From NCBI GenBank assembly GCA_004565275.1, contig SDOX01000128.1, positions 533,794 through 597,793 on the forward strand: 64,000 nt of DNA, written 5' to 3'. The translations under genes and the position numbers were made by a program. This document shows positions 55,021 through 63,526 of this stretch, one piece after another; positions within the stretch are counted from its first letter, which is position 1, and every line of letters begins with the position of its first letter. The notes below the pieces were generated by a model, which saw nothing but the letters and a program-made list of their open reading frames with translations, was not told the origin of the DNA and searched no databases. The stretch is from Nannochloropsis salina CCMP1776. Its lineage: Eukaryota; Sar; Eustigmatophyceae; Eustigmatales; Monodopsidaceae.

Positions 55021-55719
55021 CGTGCTTCCCGCCCGCCGCCCAGACTTAATTCCCGCTTGACCTGCCGTTTTGTGGTTCGGTAGCGACGGTGAGATGCGTG
55101 CTTTGCTTGCACGGTTGTCGTGAAAGAGGAGGGAAACGACACCAAAGAAGGCGGCAGTCGGATGCAAGTAGGTAAGGGAAGGAGACCAGCAGGGGACTTT
55201 GGAACATACTTAAAGGGAAAAACGTTTGCGCATCCCACATTTACGAAGCACAGTCCCGACGAAAAAATATAATTATTTCAGTGGACAACGCCTTCACGTC
55301 CATCATTTGCTGTTGTCGCGGCTTTCAATTCTATCGCACCAGTCTTTCTCCAGTAAGGAGTATAAGCGAGCATGCTCACTGTCTTTTGCGAGACGATCTG
55401 TAGTTACATATGTCCTGGTAAGATTAAACTGATGACGTGACCTTTTTCAAGGCAGTAGAACTGAATTTGCAGGCGACGACGTGGCGTTCAATCTTCTCTG
55501 CTTTTTGTTGTTTTCACTCGCATTCCGCTATTTTTTTGGTTACTTTCAAGCATCGAGTTGCTATCCAATGCGACTGTCTGCATCTAGTCGCATTCCTTAG
55601 TACCCTTTATACCATATCTCCACACTCACGCTTCCGAGCCTATTACCATCACGCCGGACGCGATAAAGGCCATTCATACTAGGCGGGATTTTTCTTGATA
55701 GGGACCTGAACCAGGCTTC
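55021..55719. other. Tandem spacer, PEX14 promoter
   Basis: 0.7 kb between two minus-strand genes. No coding signal was recognised. Confidence 0.45.
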
Positions 55720-56829
55720 TCACCCCTCCTCCACTTCCTTCTTCCTCTCCTTCTTCTCCCTCTTCTTCTCCTTTCTCTCTTTCTTCAACCGCTTCCTCTC
55801 CCGGCGGGCATCCTCATCCTCCTCCCCCCTCACACTATCCTTCTCTGCTCTCCTTCGCCTCTTACGGGCCGCCTCCTCCTCCTCCTCCTTCCTCCCCACC
55901 CGCCTGCCTTTGTCCTGCGCCCTTCCTTCCTCCTCCAAACCGCCCTCCTCCCTCTCTCGCCGGCGCCGTGGCGGGGTAGGGGAACGTCCTCCGCCCCTCG
56001 CTCCGTCCCTCCCTCCTCGGTCACGGCCCCGATCTCGGCTCCGACTCCTGCTCCATCGCCGGTCCTCCCTCCCTCCCTCCCTCCCTCCTTCCCTCCCTCC
56101 CTCCCTCCCTCCCCGTCTGTACCGCGGCGAAGAAGGAGGGTACCGATCGCGGCGACGTGCAGGCGGTGAATATGAGTAGGAAGCTGAACGACGGCGGTTG
56201 CGATGGAAATTCTCCCTCCCTTTCTCCCTCCCTCCCTCCCTCCCACGGCTCCACTCCCTCCGACGGCCCTCCCTCGACCCATCCCTCCCCCTCTCCCTCC
56301 CTCCCTTCATTCCTCCCTCCCTCTCCCCCTCTCCTCCCTCCCTCCCTCCCTCCATCCATCCCTCCATCCCTCCCTCCCTCTCCCCTTTCCTCCCTTTCAT
56401 GCTCCCAAGCACGTACGCTTTCCAAGTAGTTGATGACAAGGCCGATGGTCACTTCCTCTTCGAACCCCAGAAACTCCACCAGCTGGTCGGTAATCCAGCG
56501 TTTGATGACGTCCATATTTACCTTGCGTAAATCTACCTTCTCGGAGAGAATCTAGGGTGCCAGAAGAGGTCATAACGCGTCAACGAAGGGTATTTCGCCC
56601 TGACAGACGTCGGAGAGGGAGACGGCTTTCCAAGCGCTTCATTCGCCTGGGTTGTATGTCACCCCTTGCTCCTATCCATAGTCACACACATGCCGAAGCT
56701 TTCTATCATCTTTGTCATGACACGGGTACTTACGCTCGCAAATTTCATCTTTTTCATGAGGCGTTTTTCAGCATTCCCAAAACGAGCGTCTTGATCGGCC
56801 GTGGTGCCTCGGAAAAACCCGGACGCCAT
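55720..56829 (-). CDS. SRRM1: SRRM1-like PWI/RS splicing factor, part of PWI domain missing
   Basis: Exon 1, 56829-56734, encodes the SRRM1-type N-terminus (GFFRGTTADQDARF, KRLMKKMKFAS). Exon 2, 56551-56417, encodes the first half of the PWI domain (KVDLRKVNMDVIKRWI, QLVEFLGFEEEVTIGLVINY). Both junctions are strong (GAGC|GTAAGT, CCCTAG|ATT, AAGC|GTACGT). PWI domains bind nucleic acid, and SRRM1 acts as a splicing coactivator and exon-junction-associated SR-like protein. The downstream frame to the stop at 55720 encodes an RS/RD- and Lys/Glu-rich tail (RRSASYSYSPPARRRDRYPP, SRSRSRDRGRDRGGR), as expected. The final PWI helix (normally followed by LW..L) is not found between 56417 and the RS tail. 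That interval consists almost wholly of GGGA tracts, so an exon appears lost. The start of the tail exon is not resolved. Confidence 0.84.
56064..56113 (-). repeat. GGGA tract (minus sense) in SRRM1-like RS tail
   Basis: A CCCT run on the plus strand. In the transcript it either encodes a Gly-Arg-Glu-Gly run within the RS tail or is an intron. Confidence 0.8.
56212..56392 (-). repeat. Compound GGGA tract where PWI exon should be
   Basis: An irregular CCCT/CCAT-rich plus-strand sequence (GGGA/GGAT in transcript sense) occupying the interval between PWI exon 2 and the RS tail. Confidence 0.8.
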
Positions 56830-57577
56830 ATTCCTTTTCCTACAAAGATGTGCGTGACAGGTTTTAACACTGTGGCTGGGATATCTCGGACGTCCGGATG
56901 GGGGCACACGACTGGTCACTCGTTCCCAAGGACGACGGAGTCGACAGACGGACAAGAAGGAGTGAATGACTCGTCCATACGTACACTCTCCTGTCGGGCG
57001 GAGCACCTTGAGATATCGAAGAAGGGGTGGTGTGCTCGTCATCGAGTTCATTAAATCATCGGGTAGGCCGCAGTCTACGGAAAGACGAGGCATAACCCCA
57101 CATACCACCTGGGGAGGAGGTTAACAACGCCCCCGACCACAAAGGCCTTATTTCCACGGTGGAGAGGGGAAACCACTCTAGCAATTAAAGAAAGACAAGA
57201 GAGGATGGGAGCGGCGTCGCTAGTTTTTGGTTTTGGTCTTCGCCTCTCCGCCAAAGGCGGGGCAGTTGCCGCACGCAGGCCGCAGCGCTCGCCCAGAGAT
57301 CCCGAGTTTCAAGTAGGGGGCACGCCTGGTTTTGTCTCCTTGATTATCGTTATCAGGCTCTTCAAAGACGTGCAGTGAACAATGAACAAGTTGGGAGGTG
57401 GACGTGATCCTTGTGGCTTTTTTAAATATCTCCCCTGGTCAAGACCTGGCGCCTCTGCCTGTGAGTCTCGAGGTGGAAGGTAATGACACTACCTAGGCTT
57501 TTTTCTACTTGCTTTTCAACAACATATCTCGGGCTCCGTCCTCCACCTAATCCTTGCCCACTACCTTCAGAGCAGGC
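56830..57577. other. Divergent promoter, SRRM1-like / lumen protein
   Basis: A 0.75 kb head-to-head spacer. No coding exon beyond the two genes was recognised. Confidence 0.45.
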
Positions 57578-58686
57578 ATGAAATTTTCTCCACCCCTGTG
57601 GGTGCTGCCGCTCTTGCTGCTTGCCGCTTCCCCCACCTTCGCCTTCCTCCTGCCCCATCCCTCCTCTCTCCCTCTTGCCGACCGCAGACCCGGCGAATGC
57701 CGGACACAGGTACTTGTACCCGTTGTCACGTCTCATAAAACCTTGACTTTCTGTCTCTTTTTCTTCTTTTGGGTCGCCCCGTTCCACCTTGCTTGCGTCA
57801 TCCAGCATCTGACGTCTTCCTCCCTGGACCCGCAGGCCATGGGAGAGAGGAGACAGGGTGATCCGGTCACTTCCCTCCCGCCCTCCCTTCCTCCCTCCTT
57901 GCCGTCCCTCCTCCTTCAAGCCCCACAGGCCTTGCAACAGCACCTCGCGAAAATGTTCTTGTCGCTCTCCTTCCTTCTCCCCACGGCCTGCGGGATCTCT
58001 GCGGGCATGGCCCCTCCCTTCGTGCCCGTAGCGCGGGCTGAGGAGGTCAACCTGCTCGAGCAGCTGGAGGTATTGAACAAACAGGTGAGAAGACCTGCTC
58101 GGGGATAGGCAGGGGGCGGGTGGGACGACGGTGGAGGTGACGTTGAGAGACGACGTGGCTTTCCTTCAGCCAACCCTTGTCCTCATTCCCTCCCTCCCTC
58201 CCTCCCTCCCTCCCTCCCTTTCGACGTTCCTTTTTTTTTCCCCTCCCTCCTTCCCTCCCTTTAGGTCGTGCTCCAAGATAAATTGCTCAGAATGGGCGAA
58301 AGAAAATTTGAGCGACGCCTTCCTACCTTCCCGGTGCGTGAAGGAAGGGAGGGAGGGAGGGAGGGAGGGAGGGAGGGAGGGAGGAGGGTAGGGGGGCCTT
58401 TAGAGGGGGCCGAACGAGAATGAGAAGAGGGATGGATGGACTAGCATCTCCGGGAGAAAAGAAATCTTCCTCATCATCATACTCCCCTCATCCTCCATTC
58501 CCCCTCCTCTTCCTCCCTCCTCCTTCCTCCCTCCTCCTTCCTCCCTCCTCCTCCTTCCTCCCTCCCCATCACCCTCCCTCCCCATCACCCTCCCTCCAGC
58601 TGATCAAGGACGGCGTGCGTCTCGACAAGGAGACCGTCAAGAACGCGATCGATCGCATTCAAGTCCTTAATGCCTACTTGGACGAG
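57578..58686 (+). CDS. Putative thylakoid-lumen protein (5' exons)
   Basis: Four exons in phase 0: 57578-57709, 57929-58084, 58265-58333 and 58600-58686 (148 residues). The ATG at 57578 starts a signal peptide (LWVLPLLLLAASPTFAF) with a Phe cleavage site, then a plastid transit stretch. Exon 2 adds a second hydrophobic signal ending ARA|EE (FLLPTACGISAG, FVPVARAEE), the pattern of thylakoid-lumen passenger proteins. The mature part is helical (LLEQLEVLNKQVVLQDKLL, DKETVKNAIDRIQVLNAYLD). No stop is reached: exon 4 ends at GAG|GTGATG and the next plus-strand exon is not adjacent, because RAD7 exons on the other strand follow. The exons at 60016-60371 may be its displaced 3' end. Family not recognised. 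CCCT and GGGA tracts surround every intron. Confidence 0.65.
58344..58385 (+). repeat. GGGA tract after exon 3 donor of lumen-protein gene
   Basis: A perfect (GGGA)n run just after CCG|GTGCGT. Confidence 0.88.
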
Positions 58687-58698
58687 GTGATGAAAAAC

Positions 58699-58760
58699 CT
58701 CCCTCCCTCCCTCCCTCCCTCCCTCCCTCCCTCCCTCCCTCCCTCCCTCCCTCCCTCCCT
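58699..58760 (+). repeat. CCCT tract at junction of opposite-strand genes
   Basis: A perfect (CCCT)n run of about 62 bases between the last lumen-protein exon (+) and the last visible RAD7 exon (-). It is a candidate misassembly joint. Confidence 0.9.
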
Positions 58761-58774
58761 TACTCCCTCCCCAC

Positions 58775-61501
58775 CTCGAGTGCATCCCCACAAGCTCATT
58801 CTCTTCAAGCGCTGGCAATGATCGGCGAGATAGCCCAGACCCTCGTTGCTGAGCTGAAGGGCGGAGGGAAGGAGGGGGGCAGGGAGGGGGGGAGGAAGGG
58901 AGGGAGGGAGGGAAGCGAAGGAAGAGCACCGGGGGATAAAGTTGGCGTCATGAGAGGGTGAGAGACAGAAAGATAGAGGTGGAGAAAGAGGGAGGGCAGC
59001 AATAGGGAGAAAGGCAGGGCGGGGAGGAGAAAAGGTGAGGGAGGGAGGGAGGGAGGGAGGGACGTACCTGTCGACAAAAGGAGAGGTCGATCTCTTCCAA
59101 GCTCTCGTTGGAATGGCGCGAAAGTTCTAAAAGGAAGGCATCGGTCAGTCTCCCTGATAGGGACGGAGGGAGGGGGAGAAGGAGGGGGAGAGGGAGGGGG
59201 TGAGGGAGGAGGAGGGTGGACGCGTAAACACAAATGAGTACAGAGAGCTTCTACTGCTTTTCCCTCCCTCCCTCCCTCACTCACTCACTCACTCACTCAC
59301 TCACTCACTCCCTTCCCCCTCCGTACCGTTCGAATTGACATCGAGAAATTTAAGCGTGGATCCAGCCGTCTGGAGCAAAGCTTCTAGAACGTCATCCGTG
59401 ACCGCGCTTCGCGCCAAAATGACACGGGTGAGGGATCGGGTGGCGGGCTGGGTGAGGAAGAGGGCCTATGGGAGGGAGGGTGGGACGAAAAGAAAATATG
59501 TGAGAAGAAGTTTCCTAAAATAAGCGAGCACGTATGTATGCAGACATGTCTCTTTAGATACCTATAGAGAAGCAGGCCAGACGCACATGCACATACACCG
59601 GACTCGATAGATGGAAAGGTGTTGACATGTACTTCATTATGTTTATATACATATATATACATATAGATGAACGACGCGACCATACACAGGTATAGCCCCA
59701 ACACCACCTGAAGCGCTTCCTCGTCCACGCGAAGGAGGCCGCCCACGTCCAACTCCCTGAGCGCTGTGCAGTGGTTCCCGATGTGAGCGAGGGCCTGGGA
59801 GGGAGGAAAAGAGGGAGGGAGGGAGGGAGGGAGGAAAAGAGGGGCAGGAGGGAGGGGCGAAGGGAGGGGCAGGAGGGAGGGGAGGGAAGGAAGGAGGGAG
59901 GGTCGTGTGGATAGCCAGAAGGACAAGAGAGGGCGATGGAGCCAGCGGACAGAAGAAATTTAAACCCCTGCCCTGCTTACCCAACCCCCTTCCCTCCCTC
60001 CCTCCCTCCCTCCAGATCGTCGTGCTGGGTGGCCCTGACATGGGGAAGACCGGGAAATTGATTGGGATGGACGAAGGGAACAAGGGTGTCATCAAATTGG
60101 ACACGAACGGCGCCTTTACAGAGGTTAATCCTGTCCCCCCGCCCTCCCTCCCGCCCTCCCTCTCGCCCTCCCTCCCGCCCACCCTCCTTCCCTCCTTTCC
60201 AGGCCGCAGCCCTTAGGATTTTGGCTCTGTTGGTCTTCATTTTTGTTTTCGTCACGGAGCCTTCTCAGCACTTTCCCTCCTCCCTTTCTTCCTCCTTTCC
60301 TCCTTTCCTCGTTATGTCAGGTCAAGATTATCTCCATGAAAGAGATTGGGAAGCAGCTTCAGTCACCTTGAGGGGAGGGAGGGAGGGCGGGAAGGAGATA
60401 GGGAGGGGAGGAGGGAGGGAGGGAGTAGAGGGAGGGAGGGAGGGAGGGAGGGAGGGAGGGATTAAGGGAGGGAGGGAGGGAGGGGAGGGCGAAGGCAACC
60501 GAACCGGGACCTACCTGTGTAGAGACCTCCCCCAATCCCTCCAACCCTTCCACATGCATCAAGAGGAGGTTCAGGCACTGGGTGCTCAACGCCAACGGCT
60601 CGAAGCTCAGGGGACGCTTCTTCCTCCCTACCGGCTCCCATTCCACCACTACCTTCCTCCGCTTTCTCCCTTTGTCCTTCACCCCTCCTTCCCCCCCGCC
60701 CTCCTCCCCCTCCTCCTCCTCCTCCTCCACCTGCCCTCCCTCCAACCGTGCCAACCGCGCCGCCCTCGCCTCTTCTCGCTCCCGGAGCATCCTCCGCGCG
60801 GTCGCAAACGGACCGCACCATTCCTCTTTCCCTTCTCCCTCCTCCTCTTTCCCTTTCTTCCTCCGCCCTTCCAACAACGGCATGGGCAGGGAGGACCTCA
60901 GAGACCTCCCTCCCTCCCTCCCTCCCTCCGCCCCTCCCTCCGCCCCTCCTTCGCCCCTCCCACCTCCCTCCCCACCCGGCACGACCCGGTCCTGGGCGTC
61001 TGCGCGCGCGAAAAACGCCGCCCGCTTCTCAGCCACACGTCGCATCGAGGCTTTCCGAGCGCCCTCCTGCGACTTTCGGCCCGCAGCAACCTCGCCCCTG
61101 GACGCCGCGTCCCTCGCCGCCCTTCTCTCCGGCGTCTCCTTCGCCTTCCCTTTACGCTCCTCCTTCTCTTCATCTTCTTCTTCCTCCTCCTCCTTCAGCA
61201 CCTCCTCCTCCACCGTCTTGGAAGTGGATCCCAAGCTGCTCCGAAGCCGCCGTCTGCCTCCAGCACTCCCCTCGTCCACCGTGGCGCCTGAAGAAGAAAC
61301 GGGAAAGGAGGAGGAAGAGGAGGAGGAGCAGGTAGGGGACGAGACCTCCTTTTTCACGCCGTTGCCGCCCACCCAGTGCCGCTCTTCCTGTTGACTCGGT
61401 GTCAAAGTTTTGTCGTCGTCCTCCTCCTCCCGCACATGGGCAACACCGTTTCCTTTCCTATTCAGAGACGACGAAGAGGAGCTGGACTTTTTGTTGGCCA
61501 T
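58775..61501 (-). CDS. RAD7: RAD7-like LRR protein (global genome repair), exons missing
   Basis: Exons 61501-60515, 59794-59708, 59447-59327, 59126-59068 and 58853-58775. Exon 1 (329 residues) is charged low complexity ending in the RAD7 signature (PLALSTQCLNLLLMHVEGLE, GLGEVS). The later exons are LRRs similar to plant and fungal RAD7/Rhp7: ALAHIGNHCTALRELDVGG, then SAVTDDVLEALLQTAGSTLK, FLDVNSNELSRHSNESLEEI, and GYLADHCQRLKRMSLWGCT. Phases among the last four agree (0, 1, 0), and exon 1 also ends in phase 0. RAD7 with RAD16 recognises UV damage in nucleotide excision repair and is part of a Cullin-type ligase in yeast. The LRRs normally between GLGEVS and ALAHIG are missing, replaced by plus-strand exons at 60016-60371. 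The final exon after LWGCTR is also missing. An alternative in-frame ATG lies at 61561. Confidence 0.85.
59277..59310. repeat. TCAC tetranucleotide tract
   Basis: A perfect (TCAC)n run in a RAD7 intron, directly continuing a short CCCT tract; it looks like a CCCT array that changed by point substitution and expanded. Confidence 0.85.
60016..60371 (+). CDS. Plus-strand 3' exons lying inside RAD7 locus
   Basis: Two exons, 60016-60123 and 60321-60371, join in phase 0 (ACAGAG|GTTAAT to ATGTCAG|GTCAAG) and end at TGA. The 52 residues form a compact KOW-like sequence: GGPDMGKTGKLIGMDEGNKG, VIKLDTNG, then EVKIISMKEIGKQL. The 5' side begins at a CCCT-ended acceptor, so upstream exons must exist, but none is adjacent: minus-strand RAD7 exons flank it on both sides. 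The nearest plus-strand gene lacking a 3' end is the lumen protein at 57578-58686, whose phase (0) is compatible. That link is inference. Family not recognised. Confidence 0.5.
60372..60487 (+). repeat. GGGA tract between plus exons and RAD7 exon 1
   Basis: About 115 bases of interrupted (GGGA)n separating opposite-strand coding segments; the second candidate joint. Confidence 0.88.
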
Positions 61502-62332
61502 TTCCGGTGGATATTTGAGTCTCTGTGTGTGAAAAGGTAACAGGAAACGTGAGTGTGGCATGCCTATGTCGTGGGGAGGAGGTAGAAGCGTGCGTGGTAG
61601 ATGATCACGCGGTAGGCCTCAATCAACCACACAAAGAGGCATCGGGAAGTGCTGCGGGAGAACAAAGACGCACATGTTCTACCTCAGTCTTGCCTACGGC
61701 TGAGGGTCCGTGGCCGCGGACGCTTATGAGGGAATATAGGAAATATATTACATGATAGGCTCGAGGAAGAGATTCACACCCGCAGAGTACTACTAGCGGC
61801 TGGCATACGAGTCTTTCTTCTTAAAGGCGAATCCTTTCGGACGAAAACCACGAGACCGGTGGAGAACACCACGCCCACATGAGCACGAGGCATCAAGACG
61901 CGCTTTTTGAGGCGTCCCTCAGCTCGTCTCGGTTCCTTCTAGTGGTGTCGATAAGCCAGCGAGAGGACTCGCTTAAGCCTCTTCAAACTTACAAGGCGTG
62001 AATCTGTGTCCATGTGCGAAGGTGGGAGAAGTTTGTGGCAGTCCTTCGCCCTGCACGCGATGTGTCAACACACTTAAGACAGACGCCTTTGATTTCACCT
62101 TGCAACCTTGTCTTTGTGACCTGCTCTTGTTTAAATTCGTCCTATCTCCGAATAAAGGCGAGGAACAAGGGTCCAGTGCCAACGGGCTTAGGCTGTCCAC
62201 TTGCACGCGCACATACACGGAAATGGGTAGCATTTTCAAATTGGCAGGCGACCATACACGTGAGAATGGAATATTGCCTGTCTTGGCTTCATGAAACCCT
62301 TTCTTTCATTGTCCATGATCCAGACTGGGAGG
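61502..62332. other. Divergent promoter, RAD7 / disulfide isomerase
   Basis: A 0.83 kb head-to-head spacer. No coding exon was recognised. Confidence 0.45.
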
Positions 62333-63493
62333 ATGCCTCGTCTTCTCCTTTCCTTCCTCCCCTTCCTATACCTCGCGGCCGTCCTCCTACCGCTGCCAAC
62401 CAAAGCCTTGTATTCTGCTCGTTCTGATGTGGTGCAACTGACGGAGGAAAATTTCAAGGTGGGAAAAGGAGCGTGGCCAATGTGATGTATGAACATGGAG
62501 GGCAGGGAGGGAATTCGATGTCGTCTGACTCTCTACCCGGCGTCGGTGGCGATCCCGCAGGAAAAAGTGCTCAAGGCCGAAGGCGTCGTGCTGGTGGAAT
62601 TCTACGCAGCTTGGTGTGGACACTGGTACGTCCATGGCATCCCTCTTGTCTCCTACTGAGGGCCCTGCTCCCCCTCGCCACCACCCCCCCCTTCACTCGC
62701 CTCCGCCCTTCCTCCCTCCCCCTTTCCCTCCTTCCCTCCTCCCTCCTCCCTCACCAGCAAGAACCTGGTGCCCGAGTGGGAGAAAGCTGCACAGGCCTTG
62801 AAAGGAGTTGTGACGGTGGCGGCCGTGGATGCCTCAGTTCATCAAGGCCTGGGTCAGAAATACGACGTCAAGGTGGGGAGGGAGGGAGGGAGGGAGAATA
62901 GGAGGGAGGAGAAAACGTGGAGCGTCTTTCCTGAGTAAAGGCAGACGGGGGAGGGGGATTGGGACCTTTTCTCGGGCGGGCAATGGGCTCGGCTTTCTGC
63001 CACGGGCTCTCTCTCTTCCCGGGCTCGCCACGACCCGCCTCCTCGCTGGGTAGCTCAAGCCCAAGCCTTCTTTCCCACCCCCCTCATTCTTTCCCACCCC
63101 CCTCATGCTCTTGACGGTGGCTACACAGGGCTTTCCCACGATCAAGGTCTTCGGGGGCGACAAGCGGAAGCCGGGCGACTACCAGGTAGGGAGGGAGGGA
63201 GGAGGGGGGGAGGGAGGAAGGGAGGGAGGGAGGGAGGAAGGAAGGGAGGGAGGGAGGGAGGGAGGTTCGTCGTAGGACACGACGGAGCTTCTTGCTCTTG
63301 TCTTGGGACTCTCATCCCCCCCAACCCCTTCCTCCTTCCCCCTTCTCCCCCCTCCTCCCTTCAGGGAGGCCGCACGGCGAAAGACATCGTCAACGAAGGC
63401 CTGGGCGCCGCCCGTGCGCTGGTGAAGGAGCGATTGAACGGAGGAGGAGGGAGGGAAGGAGGTAGGGAGGGAGGGAGGGAGGAAAGGAGATAG
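62333..63493 (+). CDS. PDIA6: P5-type protein disulfide isomerase (PDIA6-like), N-terminal thioredoxin domain
   Basis: Five exons: 62333-62458, 62561-62625, 62758-62872, 63129-63185 and 63365 onward; phases 0, 2, 0, 0. The signal peptide (LLLSFLPFLYLAAVLLPLP) directs it to the ER. The thioredoxin a-domain follows: [32 protein letters not shown] with the CGHC active site split across exons 2-3, KYDVKGFPTIKVFGG and DYQGGRTAKDIVNEGL, which match animal PDIA6. The catalyst forms and rearranges disulfides. Read straight, exon 5 runs into a GGGA tract and stops at 63491-63493, giving only 163 residues and one domain. PDIA6 normally has a second a-domain and a b-domain. A donor GGAG|GTAGGG at 63461-63463 suggests further exons, but none is visible before the window end. 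All four internal introns have GGGA after the donor or CCCT before the acceptor, or both. Confidence 0.92.
63186..63264 (+). repeat. GGGA tract after donor of PDI intron 4
   Basis: Interrupted (GGGA)n from the donor CAG|GTAGGG for about 78 bases. Confidence 0.88.
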
Positions 63494-63526
63494 GGAGGGA
63501 GGGAGGGAGGGAGGGAGGGAGGGCGG
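63450..63526 (+). repeat. GGGA tract at 3' end of visible PDI gene
   Basis: Interrupted GGGA tract where the visible disulfide isomerase frame ends. Confidence 0.85.

Noticed and set aside
58807-58853. Plus-strand exon reading A-L-A-M-I-G-E after the lumen-protein exons
   Set aside because: The minus strand of the same bases gives a clear RAD7 LRR with matching splice sites and phase; the plus reading needs an acceptor that is out of phase.
60062-61291. 409-codon plus-strand open frame across RAD7 exon 1
   Set aside because: Proline/serine/arginine-rich translation of the antisense of acidic low-complexity sequence and CCCT arrays; the minus strand carries the conserved RAD7 sequence.
33583-63526. 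GGGA/CCCT arrays as a CRISPR array or telomeric sequence
   Set aside because: The unit is four bases with no spacers, and it does not match TTAGGG-type telomere repeats. It lies in many separate introns.
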